From Amyelois transitella (lineage: Eukaryota > Arthropoda > Insecta > Lepidoptera > Pyralidae), in NCBI RefSeq assembly GCF_032362555.1, contig NC_083513.1, positions 3,782,001 through 3,846,000 of the forward strand: a stretch of DNA of 64,000 nt, written 5' to 3'. Of the stretch, positions 43,755 through 53,989 are shown one piece after another (within the stretch, counting starts at the first letter, position 1; each line of letters opens with the position of its first letter). Under the pieces are notes generated by a model. It ran no database searches. It saw only the letters and a program-made list of their open reading frames with translations, and was not told where the DNA came from. The position numbers and the translations under genes are program-made.

Positions 43755-46700
43755 ATGAATTCTCAAGTTCCACATATCAACCCCGTGATAACAAGTACGG
43801 ATGGATCGGACATTCAGAATATGACGTCCAGTATCTGTTCCAATACAAATTTAGAGGAGTATTGGAACATTGGCTTCCATCAAAATCAAATTCCAATTCA
43901 AACTAATCAGGTATGTTAACATTGACTTTATTTATTTTTCTATATATATTTTTTGGTTATATTGATTTCAGTTTGGAACCTATTTTTATAAATCTATGCA
44001 ACTTTATGATTGTCAATCCCATTTTTGCAGCTGTGCATTTTTAGCCATAAAATATAGTATCGTAGTGTACTCCAATAAGTCTCGAATTTACTTAAGGTCA
44101 ACTCATTGTGTGTAACTTGGCCAATTATTATATTATTTAATTCATCATTATTTCTGTAACACATTTTAAAGTTATTGATTTAACATATACGAGTATTTTT
44201 TTCTTATAACTTTTTTTTACTATTTCAGGCTCCGCAGTGTACCGAACAAATCGAAAACGTTTTATTAAATTTGGATAATCAGCCGCCACTAGCACCAGAG
44301 GTAAGTTTTTATTTAATATTCCGAGTGTATTTAAAATATATTTAGTTAGTACCGATACGCGCGCGGTTTTAACCCGCGTACTTATATCCGTCCACAACAG
44401 TGAGATAAAAAGCTCGAGGTGTTGTTAATAAAATTGATAAAATCAGTCTGGTAGTTTTTGAGTTAATGCGATAAGAAGAAAATTATAAGAAATATTAATA
44501 GTTTATATTATATCCAACATTAAACCATTCAACTGAACGTGGTCTTTAAGTTTGTGCGAAACCGTTGGCTCTGTCTAACCCAATAAAGACGTGATTATAT
44601 GTATACCTATATTTTTTTATATATTTTGCAACACATTAAGAGCTATTGATTTTCCCTTTTATTTACTTATAGTATAATTTATTTTACTATTTCAGGCTCC
44701 GCCGTGTATGCAACAAGCGGGAGCATCGTTATTCAATAATCAACAGGCACTAGTTCCAGAGGTAAATATTGTACAAATTTCACTCAAGTAATTTCTCAGC
44801 CACAATAAAAACTTTTAATTTTATGCATACATATAATCTATATCAAAGACTAAAAGGTCACGCTCATCTGTATGTCTTACTCATGGAATTGAAATTCAAA
44901 TAATGACAGTTTGCTAGCTCGTTGCCTACAACTACCTACGTTGATTTTATAAAATTAATTTTTCTAATACTGTCATGTTTCTCCTATTTCAGGATCCGCA
45001 GAGTATGGAACAAGTTATTGACATGTTATTAAATACTAATAACCAACAACCACCAGCTGCACAGGTAAATTTTATTTAATAATTTGACTGTAATAACATA
45101 ATAAGTATTTTTTATATTTCGATCTTACTTTGTATTCAAAATCCCGCTTTCAATCTTGTGTCAACTACAGGTTTTTTTATTTGACCACCGACTCACATTT
45201 AAAGTAAACAATAAAAGTAGATCATAAATTAAGACTCGCGAGTCTAAAATTTAGAACGCGGGTTACGTCCCTTCGATGAGTGTAATTTTTTTCTGGTAGT
45301 TTTATGATCGATGGCCCGGTGTGTACACTGATTCTGTACGGTTTCGCGAACATAATGTTCAAACTTCACGACTATGAATAGAAAGACCCAAGCCTCTGTT
45401 GTTTGCACCCTGCAGACTTTAGTCTTTGGTCTGACTAATAGCGACAAAAATAGTGGAGGACAATCAACTGATGATGGTGTCTGTCAAATTCAGTTACGCA
45501 AAAAAATGAACAGAAAATCCGCCTTTTCATTGTCACTAAGTCTATTAAAATATCAGTTCAGTTTTCTTGCCGTGCTAATCGTTATTAGTTTATAGTGTAC
45601 TATTATTGCAATCAAGAACATTGAGTAATTTCTAAGAGTTTTTTATAAGTTCAACTTTGTAAGCTCATGAGTCTTAACTCTGGCACCTATTTATACGTTC
45701 TAACATTCTTTCGGCTGGTGTGTACCCAGCTTCAAAGAATAAATAGGCCGTTGAAATTATAAAATATTATTTGCTACCCCACAAGCCATTAAATATTAAG
45801 TGTACCTACTCTCTGAATTGCGTGAGTGTGTAAAAACTGATAAAATTTTTAAACACATATCTAACATAATAATTAACTATGTTCCGAAATGATTTAATGT
45901 GGATGTACACACCTCTCGAATACACAAATGAGGTAGGCAAATGGAGGCATTAATTTTGAAGTCTATAAGATCCCCGTTTTTTGAACGTTTCCAACTGAAC
46001 GTAGATTTCCAGTTTTTTTTCGAGATTGTTATCGCTGTCTACCCCGTAAAGGGATAAATATATGATAACTTCTATGTTTGAATTTATTATTTATTTTTAC
46101 TTTTTGTTGCAGGTTCACCAATGGGAAAATAGACCCTTTGTTGGAAATTGGCCCACGCAGCCAGTTAATAATAATACACAACCCAGAGGTACATATTACT
46201 TTTATAGACTTTTGCGTGAATTTTAAACTGTTGCATCAATTACATCATTCTTCTTTAGTGTCGGTTGTGTTTTCACCTCTTTGCCCGAGGTTTACCTATA
46301 GCCACGGTCCAAGATTAGGGAAATCAGGATTAAAGATGTAAATTGATGCAAATTAATCTTAAATTATAAGTTTATCCTTTAAGGGTACTCATATCCTAAT
46401 CGTTTTGCAGATAGTACTAAATATAAAATTTTGTTACAGAATTCAATGTCACAACACCGAAAATAAGAAAACCAAAACGATTTCGAACAGCGTACACCAC
46501 GGAACAGTTACAATTTTTAGAGAGAACTTTCGCTTGCAACAAATACATAACCGCACAGTTACGCCGAGAAATCTCAAATTCAATCAAGATCAATGAGAGA
46601 TCCATAAAGATCTGGTTTCAGAATAGACGCATGAAAGAAAAAAAGGAGTGCCTCGAGTCTTATTCAGATTCTTCATGTGAAAGTCCTTCTTTTCCTAGTA

Positions 46701-47089
46701 GCGATTCTTCCAGTGAAGTACCTAGTTATGAAATTAAACTCCTATTACCTAGTGCCGTTTCTTCCAGTGGGGTATCAAGTACTGCAAATGAACTCGCTTT
46801 ACCTAGTAACAATTCTTTCAGTGCATTACCTTGCGGCGATAATTTTAAGAATGCACAATACGGAGTTCCTTTCAACTCGGAGTTGACACAATTCAACAAT
46901 GAACATGGAACAATAGTGCCTGTGGAACAAACAGCGACGATTCCTCAACAGGCTGCTGTTAATCCTACTGGGAACTATCCTAATTATTATAATTATAATA
47001 AGAATGATGTAAGTCATAATACATATAACAGCAATACGGTCAGTCCGGATTTCTGGTCGCCTTATAGTTTCGATGCAAGCTACTTTTAA
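43755..47089 (+). CDS. Shx: Shx homeodomain protein with six exons
   Basis: A homeodomain transcription factor of 363 aa. Exons: 43755-43910, 44229-44300, 44696-44761, 44993-45064, 46113-46188 and 46440-47089. Every intron has GT/AG ends; the first four junctions are phase 0 and the last is phase 1. Exons 2-4 (24, 22 and 24 codons: APQCTEQIENVLLN.., APPCMQQAGASLFN.., DPQSMEQVIDMLLN..) are tandem duplicates. The homeodomain is residues 159-218 (46472-46651), with R5, W48, F49, Q50, N51, R53 and M54 present ([14 protein letters not shown]). A serine-rich stretch follows (SYSDSSCESPSFPSSDSSSE), then an Asn/Tyr-rich tail ending SPYSFDASYF. It is the Shx gene nearest to zen and faces it tail to tail. 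SINE scraps lie in introns 2-4. Splice sites are predicted by eye. Confidence 0.85.
44525..44612 (+). repeat. SINE family 1 fragment in intron 2
   Basis: 'aactgaacgtggtctttaag' to 'aataaagacgtgattatatg': only the 3' third remains. Confidence 0.6.
44838..44940 (-). repeat. SINE family 1 fragment in intron 3
   Basis: 'atcaaagactaaaaggtcac' and 'gacagtttgctagctcgttg' mark a decayed copy. Confidence 0.55.
45120..45740. other. Unidentified insert-like block in intron 4
   Basis: The 1-kb intron 4 holds a block of higher GC content (about 45230-45730; 'ggcccggtgtgtacactgat', 'ttcggctggtgtgtacccag') unlike the short introns around it. It may be an old transposon. No frame in it is convincing. Confidence 0.35.
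46010..46072 (+). repeat. SINE family 1 scrap, end of intron 4
   Basis: 'gttatcgctgtctaccccgt' and 'aaagggataaatatatga' match the SINE 3' end. Confidence 0.5.
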
Positions 47090-47099
47090 TTTATTATTA

Positions 47100-47940
47100 T
47101 ATTTAAAAAAAAGTGATCGCCGTGCCGTCCTTTCTTTCTCTTTTGAAAAGACAATCTTGTTAAGTAAAAGACTTACTTATATGTTAAATTATTCAGTGTC
47201 TATAAGAACATAATGAAATGAGATTATAAATAATAATCTGTGAATTAGTTTTAAGCAATTTTGGTTTATTAAAAGTACAATCGAGTACAATGTATGCAAG
47301 TATTGTATTTTCTATACATTATTTAAATTGTTAGAAAAAAATATTACAGGCATTCTTGAAATTTGTTTTTAAGAAATTTTTAAATAAATTATTTTAACAT
47401 TTTGTAAATAATAGTTTATTGCAAGTAGGAACTATGACTGCATAAGCGAGTACCTAAATATTGTTTTACGCTTAAAATTTAGAAATTAATAATATTATAT
47501 AACTTCTTGCTGTTCTGCAACTAAAATTGTTTAAATTGTTTCTCATAATAATAATTTAGTCAATAATAGTTTATTGTAAGTTGTTAGTTGCACTATCGGC
47601 AATTATGCATTCGTTTTACTTTCAGAGATTTGTATTATGTTGATAATTATTGAACGCTTAAAATTTATTTTTAATATTATAATTTATTTATACTAAATGG
47701 TTGTAGAGAATAATAATGACCTTCAATGAAATAGTTTAAGGAAATGATAGTATTTTTTAGAGATTATTTTAATTTTATTTAAATTATTGTAAAATAAGAT
47801 AATTTAAAGAAAAGATAGTACTTAAGTAAAGTCTTAAATTGTATAAGCTTTTTTTAAAAATTCGAAGCTACTTCTCAATCTTGTATATTTTCAGAAACAT
47901 ATCTATTTTGTAGTGACTTCGTGATTACAATTTAAATTTT
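47100..47940. other. 3' flank of the six-exon Shx gene
   Basis: Very AT-rich, probably 3' UTR and spacer. Possible aataaa signals occur (for example about 47390). A 'tagtttattg(c/t)aagt' phrase occurs twice (about 47410 and 47567). Confidence 0.4.
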
Positions 47941-47954
47941 CTTAATTTTACTTA

Positions 47955-48800
47955 AAGGTATAATAATGTACCTGAAATCAATCTTGTACCTTTGTCTTAC
48001 TAAAAATATGTAAAAATATTAATATCCAGCGCTTTTCTTTTAATATTAAATTAGTATAATGTATTTCTGATTTTATTTTATCTTCATGTGATGCCTCCGA
48101 GTTATGAGATTCCTGGTTCCTTACCTGATAAGTTCAAGATGGAAAACCTAATGATGTACCTAAAATCAATCTTGTTCCTTTGTCTTACTAATGAATATGT
48201 AAAAATATCAATATCCAGCGCTTTACTTTTAATATTAAATTAGTATAATGTATTTCTGATTTTATTTTATCTTCATGTGATGCCTTCGAGTTATAAGATT
48301 CCTGGTTCCTTACCTGATAAGTTCAAGATGAAACCTAATGATGTACCTAAAATCAATCTTGTTCCTTTGTCTTACTAATAAATATGTAAAAATATCAATA
48401 TCCAGCGCTTTACTTTTAATATTAAATTAGAATAATGTATTTCACATTTTTATTTATACATACATACATACATATGATCACGTCTTTATCCCTTACGGGG
48501 TAGACAGAGCCAGCAGTCTTGAAAAGACTGATAGGCCACGTTCAGCTGTTTGGCTTAATGATAGAATTGAGATTCAAATAGTGACGGGTTGCTAGCCCAT
48601 CGCCTAAAAGAAGAATCCCAAGTTTATAAGCCTACCCTTTAGTCGCCTTTTACGACATCCATGGGAACGAGATGGAGTGGTCCTATTCTTTTTTTTTTAT
48701 TGGTGCCGGGAACCACACGGCATTTTATTTATCTTCATATGATGCCTCCGAATCATGAGATCCCAGGTTCCTTACCCGATCAGTTCAAGATGGAAAAAGA
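47955..48800. repeat. 187-bp tandem repeat, about 2.7 copies, split by SINE
   Basis: The phrase 'aatcaatcttgt(a/t)ccttt' recurs at about 47980, 48165 and 48353, giving periods of 187-188 bp. Each unit includes 'aatatccagcgctt', 'tgtatttctgattttatttt' and 'cctggttccttacctgataa'. The last copy is cut by the SINE at 48458-48722 and resumes behind it ('tcttcatatgatgcctccga', 'aggttccttacccgatcagt'). Confidence 0.88.
48458..48722 (-). repeat. RTE-tailed SINE (family 1), full length
   Basis: A 265-bp copy within the tandem repeat. A 10-bp direct repeat 'ttttatttat' (48448-48457 and 48723-48732) marks its ends. The tail is (catacata)n. Confidence 0.88.
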
Positions 48801-48814
48801 ATATAGATATTTAC

Positions 48815-49022
48815 TAGTCGTCTAGCGACTTCGCTTCTCGTAGAAGAACTCTGAAAATCTTTCATCCCGCTTTTAAACCCTTCTCACTCTTTTTTCCAAT
48901 AAAAAGTAGCCTATGTTCTTCCTCAGGATCTGGACCAAATTTAATCAAAATCGGTTTGGCGGTTTAGGCATGAAAGCTTAACAGACAGACAGAGTTACTT
49001 TGGCATTTATAATATAGTATCG
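48815..49022. repeat. Dispersed lepidopteran-type repeat
   Basis: 'tttactagtcgtctagcgac', 'aaaaagtagcctatgttctt', 'aaaatcggtttggcggttta', 'cagacagacagagttacttt' then 'tataatatagta'. A widespread style of repeat, class not resolved. Confidence 0.5.
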
Positions 49023-49354
49023 ATTTAATGTAGCCCGCACCTCCACCCGCTAGAAATGTTGCTAAGTTCTTATTTGCACTCCACACAACATGTACACAAA
49101 ATTTCGTAGCGCTCGGTTCGATAGCTTAATTAAAAAAAGGGATAACTAACCAACAAACTTCATCTATAACTATTTTAGAATAATGTATTAATATAAATCC
49201 CTAAAATCCCAGGCTATTCCTGACACTAACTAACTTCTTTTCTATGAAAAAATCTATCGAAGTAGCTAGAATGTAAACTACATTCAAGTAACAGCAATTT
49301 ACCCTTTCAGATTCCAAATAATATACACTACTAAAAGACAATAATATTTTGTAG

Positions 49355-49810
49355 GGAGTTAAGAAAGGGTGCGCTGAAAATGCGTGAGCGCACGCCTCCC
49401 ATGATTCGGCTCGTATAACCGGAAGGTTGGTAGAAGAGCGTTGGTGGTCGAGTCGCAGAAAGGCACAGGTTCAAATCCCTCCTCAGCCATGAACCAATGA
49501 CTGGTTTCAAAGTTATTAAAATTAGTTTGAATTTTAACCGATTCTCTTACGATGAGGGAAAACATCGTGAGAAAACTGCACATTAAGGCATGTGTAACCA
49601 TGGAACCAAAACGGGTTAGGATTACCCGCAAAAGTTGCGGAGGTCAGATGGGAGTCGCTTCGTATAAAAACCTGACTCACCTAATTTAGGATCCATGGTT
49701 AAAAGCATACCCTGGGTTCCTCTCGAGAGTGGTGAGGATGCAATCGGGAGTAGTGCTAGGAGGAAGAAGAACCGGAAGGTTAGTGGAGACATGGGTGGTG
49801 GTGGGATAGA
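49355..49810 (+). repeat. SINE family 3, second copy
   Basis: The head 'gcacaggttcaaatccctcc' and body 'aacatcgtgagaaaactgca', 'gttgcggaggtcagatggga' and 'gcataccctgggttcctctc' match the copy at 43.0-43.4 kb. Confidence 0.75.
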
Positions 49811-49961
49811 CTGCAAATAATAAAAAAGAGGCCAAGTGCAAGTCAGACTGTTTCCGTATCATTGCTAGGTAGGTACTCTGTTGTTCATATAGCCGCCTCT
49901 ATGAGTGATAAAATCAACGCATCAAAAGCTTTTTATGTATTAAATAAATATTAAATATTAT

Positions 49962-50220
49962 GTGTGGTTCCCGGCACCAATACGAAAAAGAATAGGACCA
50001 CACCATCTCTTTCCCATGGATGTCGTAAAAGGCGACTAAGGGATAGGCTTATAAAATTGCGATCCTTTTTTTTAGGCGATGGGCTTGCAACCTGTCACTA
50101 TTTGGATCTCAATTCCATCACTAAGCAGAGCAGCTGAATGTGGCCATTCAGTCTTTTCGGGACTATTGGCTCTGTCTACCCCGCAAGGGATATAGACGTG
50201 ACTATATGTTTGTATGTATG
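49962..50220 (+). repeat. RTE-tailed SINE (family 1), full length
   Basis: A 259-bp copy between 13-bp direct repeats 'tattaaatattat' (49949-49961 and 50221-50233). It begins 'gtgtggttcccggcaccaat' and ends 'gtttgtatgtatg'. Confidence 0.9.
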
Positions 50221-50224
50221 TATT

Positions 50225-50465
50225 AAATATTATACGGGACAAATTACACTGATTGAGTTAGTCTCGAAGTAAGTTCGAGACTTGTGTTACGAGCTACTAA
50301 CTCAACGATACTATATTTTATAATAAATACTTGTATAGATAAACATCCAAGACCCAGGCCAATCAGAAAAAGTTCTTTTCTCATCATGCCCTGGCCGGGA
50401 TTCAAACCCAGGACCTCTGGTGTCACAGACAAGCGTACTACCGCTGCGCCACAGAGGCCGTCAAT
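50225..50465 (-). repeat. tRNA-derived SINE (family 2), most complete copy
   Basis: Read on the minus strand: 'ggcctctgtggcgcagcggt' (A box), 'ggtttgaatcccggccaggg' (B box), then the body 'ctgattggcctgggtcttgg', 'agtagctcgtaacacaagtc' and the end 'cagtgtaatttgtcccgt'. It abuts the family 1 copy on the left. Confidence 0.82.
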
Positions 50466-51770
50466 GTTAATTATCTCTGGACACATAAATTATTTAAATT
50501 AGGGGATTTTAAATTATTTTATACGTGAGACGTATATTATATTTCGTACTTTTTGAAAAGCATATACAAAACATATATAAGTCTATTTAAACATTTAATT
50601 TTTTGTTATAATTTTTGTTACGAGTACCATAATACCTACATAATAACATGCAACAATTAATTTCAAACCCATCATTGAAAATTACATTGAAATCGAACCA
50701 GTGGTTTAGAGATAAATACATGTAATAACATAAATTTACACAAACAAAATTTATACGGCGGCGCAGTCAGGTAAATTGTAATCATAATACATTAATATGT
50801 AATTTATAACCTCAAGACAAGCACCCAATAAATTTGAAATTCATCACTAAGAACCGCAATGGAATTGATCCAGTGGTTTTAGAGTTTTTAAATGTCGAGA
50901 ACTGGTTTAATTTAAAGTATTAATAAAAACATTTAAACTTATTTACAAAACTATTATATAAATACAATTTTTGAAAAAATAATACCTTGATAAATATTAC
51001 TTAATTAAGAAGATAGTTATATAAAAAAAATGATTAATTATTAATGCTTTGGTTTCAATTATTTGCTCTTAAATAAATATTAGTAACGATATAATAGAAA
51101 GGTTGAAGGGAAATTTTCACAGCATGTTTGAATGATGAAACTGCGTAGTTTTCATCAAAAAAAATACTTACTAAAAGTGAAACAAGTTTTTTACTCATCT
51201 ATACAAATTAAAATTTCCGATTTTTTTCTATTTTACAGAAACTCATTAAGTTTCACTGTCCAAATATGCTATCAAAATTTCTCTAACGAATAAAAATTCA
51301 CCCAGTCGGTCGAACTGAAAAACCCTCTCCAGTTTGTCATTATGAAACATTATCTCACTTTTATAATTTGACCTCATATTGAATCAAATTCAGTCTTTCC
51401 AGTTGAATGTCGTATACAATTTAAAATGGTGTGTCACATTAAATTAAGGATGACTCCAAAAAAGAAATAAAAATCTCTTACAGCAATACAGTATATACAT
51501 TGTACGGTCGGGCACATAGAAATGTAACCACTTCTCCATATAAAAACTATTATATTAACCATAATATCGTGGTCACATTTTTCTGCCTCTGATCGTACCG
51601 TAACAACAATAACAATCAAGTTACAAACTTTGCCTCTTTATAATATTTTATAAGTCTAAATAAATGAAAGTTTAAAATACTTCAAGAAAATTGAATCCTT
51701 GATGGATGAATGATCATCTTTAGAAACATTGTTTAAATAGATATAGGGTCTCGATATTTTAAAAAAATAT
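50466..51770. other. AT-rich spacer between Shx and zen
   Basis: No gene or clear repeat. It includes the region between the convergent six-exon Shx gene and zen. Confidence 0.45.
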
Positions 51771-51775
51771 TTAAA

Positions 51776-51781
51776 TTTATT
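51776..51781 (-). terminator. Possible zen polyadenylation signal
   Basis: AATAAA on the minus strand, about 140 bp behind the zen stop codon. Confidence 0.4.
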
Positions 51782-51918
51782 AAAATCTAGCTCATCAAAA
51801 ACAGAATATTATGTGACTATATACATATATGTATGTATCCCTCAATTAAAATTATTATTAAAAAAATTACAAAATATATCAATCAAAATAACGACAAATG
51901 ATATTTCAATTATTCAAT

Positions 51919-53917
51919 TTATAAAGAAATATAAGAAGAATACTTGCTTGTAGATGAAGTCTGTTGATTAGTGGTCTCTGGTGGTGTTGTTAAATATGAA
52001 TAGTATGCATCTTGAGTCAAAGATAAGGTTGGGTTTCTAGAATGCAAATTACTTTCTTCATAAGTCGGTGCGGATAACGAGGATAATGACGTGCCAAATC
52101 CATAAGCTTCGGAAGTTGGAGGGTGCATCACCACTCCCGTTGTTAATGGATTATAATATGAAGAAGGCGTGGCAGTGTATCGAGGCAAATCATCGCTTAA
52201 CTTCAAGTTGACTCCGTTGGGCACGTAGCTATCGGTTTGCAGTGTGGACAGAGTATTAGAATTTGGCTGCAGTGATTCATCGACCGAGTATCGATAAACC
52301 TCCGACATCGGTGAGTAAGCGGCTCTACTTGTTCCTGGCGTGTAGTATGAGGAATAAGACAGGTTTGGAGTATAAGACGGAAGCTCAAGCGTATTCTGGG
52401 GTCCTTTTATCACAGATTTTAGTGAATTAATCGAAGAATAATCAGGGGGTCTTGATAGCGAATCATTTGTAGGCATAAAAACTTTGTGATGATTAGTATG
52501 ATTGTCAGTCAAAAGACGCCTATGTCTATCATGTCCACCGCAGCCTCTTCCATGGCTCATTTTATGTTCTTGACTAGGAGACATCTCTTTGGAACTAGAA
52601 GGACTGTTATCTTCCACTGATGAGGATGGCTTATTGTGCTTATTATCCTTTTTATATTTCATCCTTCTATTTTGAAACCATATCTTAATTTGTCGTTCAG
52701 AAAGCTGTAAGTAATTAGCAAGTTCAATGCGTCTTGGTCGACATAGATAACGGTTTTGGTGAAATTCATTTTCTAATTCTACTAGCTGTGAACTAGTGTA
52801 AGCTGTCCTTGCTCTTTTCGTAAATCCCTTCTGATAGGATGACTGCTCTGATGACATTTCTGAAATAAATAAGAAGTTCTTTACATAAAAACCTAATATA
52901 ATGTCATGTTATTATAAAAAAATAACATAAATAGAATCAAGTACATACCGTTACCAGAAAGAGATGACGCCGTCCTTGTTGTAGATATAGGGTTATTTAG
53001 CGTTGCTTTGTTACTCCATGAAATATTGTTCTGAAAATAATAATAAATATGCTAAATGCGTGTCACTTATTAAATAGTTGGCGATAAAATAAGTTAAATT
53101 CAACCTACTTCTCAACCACTACTGACAAATTAATTAAATTGTCATTATAAATCCGGTTATGTTGTGGTAAATCACGATAGGTTGCATACCTTTGGTGCAA
53201 CTAAAATATGTTTGTATCATTGGCATAAGGTTCAAAATAATTGTATTTTCTTACCTGACTGGGAAAACTAGTTTCATTTATTTCGTTAATTACTCTTCCA
53301 GGATCTTTGGTAACATCACCGTCAAAACTGCTTCTTGCTTGATATTGGACTGGTTCACTAATTGCATAGTTTCTATTGTGTTCAACTGGATTACCAAGTT
53401 GCGTTACAGATGAACTAAAAATATCGCCACCTTTATTGATGCAATCTTCAGCTAAGGTTTCTTCAGTGCCAGATCCATAATTGTTATTATTAGAACTATT
53501 GCTAATGTTTTCATAGTTCGGTATCTGATAATCATATCTCGGTTCCAAATCTTCTTGATTGCTTGCAGGGTTGTATGTTTGATGTAAACCAAGAATATCT
53601 TGTATGCTAAAACTAGTTGAATCCCTTGAATTGTAGTCTTGCACAAACGGGTTAGGTATTGATGAAATTATTTCTGCTTTGCAGTCTGTGAATGCATTTT
53701 CATTCACAGTATAATTTACTCCTTCAGAGAGTATATCTTCGACCCCATGAGACGTGATTGAATTTTTATAGTCATTTTTTTGTATTGGATCAAAAATCTG
53801 ACTGTTCTGATATTTTGTTATATTCTTACCAGATAATTCTGATGAAATTGAATCTCTCGAATCTTCAAATTCTGGATCAGAAAGAAGACTTGGCATTGAA
53901 GAAGACGATGTTGACAT
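51919..53917 (-). CDS. zen: Zerknullt (Hox3) homeodomain protein, three exons
   Basis: The insect Hox3 derivative, a nuclear transcription factor that specifies extra-embryonic serosa. Exons on the minus strand are 53917-53255 (221 codons), 53030-52949 (82 nt) and 52859-51919. They are joined in phase 0 and phase 1 with GT/AG ends, giving 561 aa. The homeodomain is residues 262-321 (52821-52642): [19 protein letters not shown], then [16 protein letters not shown], then [16 protein letters not shown], with all core and contact residues intact. It is far more conventional than the neighbouring Shx homeodomains. The N-terminal region is acidic and Ser/Asn-rich; the tail is Ser/Tyr/Pro/Thr-rich, ending SKYSSYISL. 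The start is the first ATG in the open frame ([12 protein letters not shown]). zen lies opposite in direction to all Shx genes here. The identification rests on the homeodomain plus the Shx neighbourhood. Confidence 0.9.
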
Positions 53918-53970
53918 TTTGAAAATTCTTTTTATATCACTTATCACAATAACAGTTACGTTCGAAACAA

Positions 53971-53978
53971 TGACGTCA
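53971..53978. promoter_or_regulatory. CRE-type palindrome in zen leader
   Basis: A perfect tgacgtca site lies 54 bp upstream of the zen start codon. It is a consensus site for CREB/ATF-type factors; function is inferred from sequence alone. Confidence 0.4.
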
Positions 53979-53989
53979 TAGTCAATCAC

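Noticed and set aside
45374-45595. 73-codon frame in intron 4 of the Shx gene
   Set aside because: No suitable splice junctions in frame with the neighbouring exons and no motif; the block looks like an old insertion.
51434-51619. Short minus-strand frame downstream of zen
   Set aside because: Low-complexity Val/Ile-rich translation with no start context or homologous feature; probably chance.
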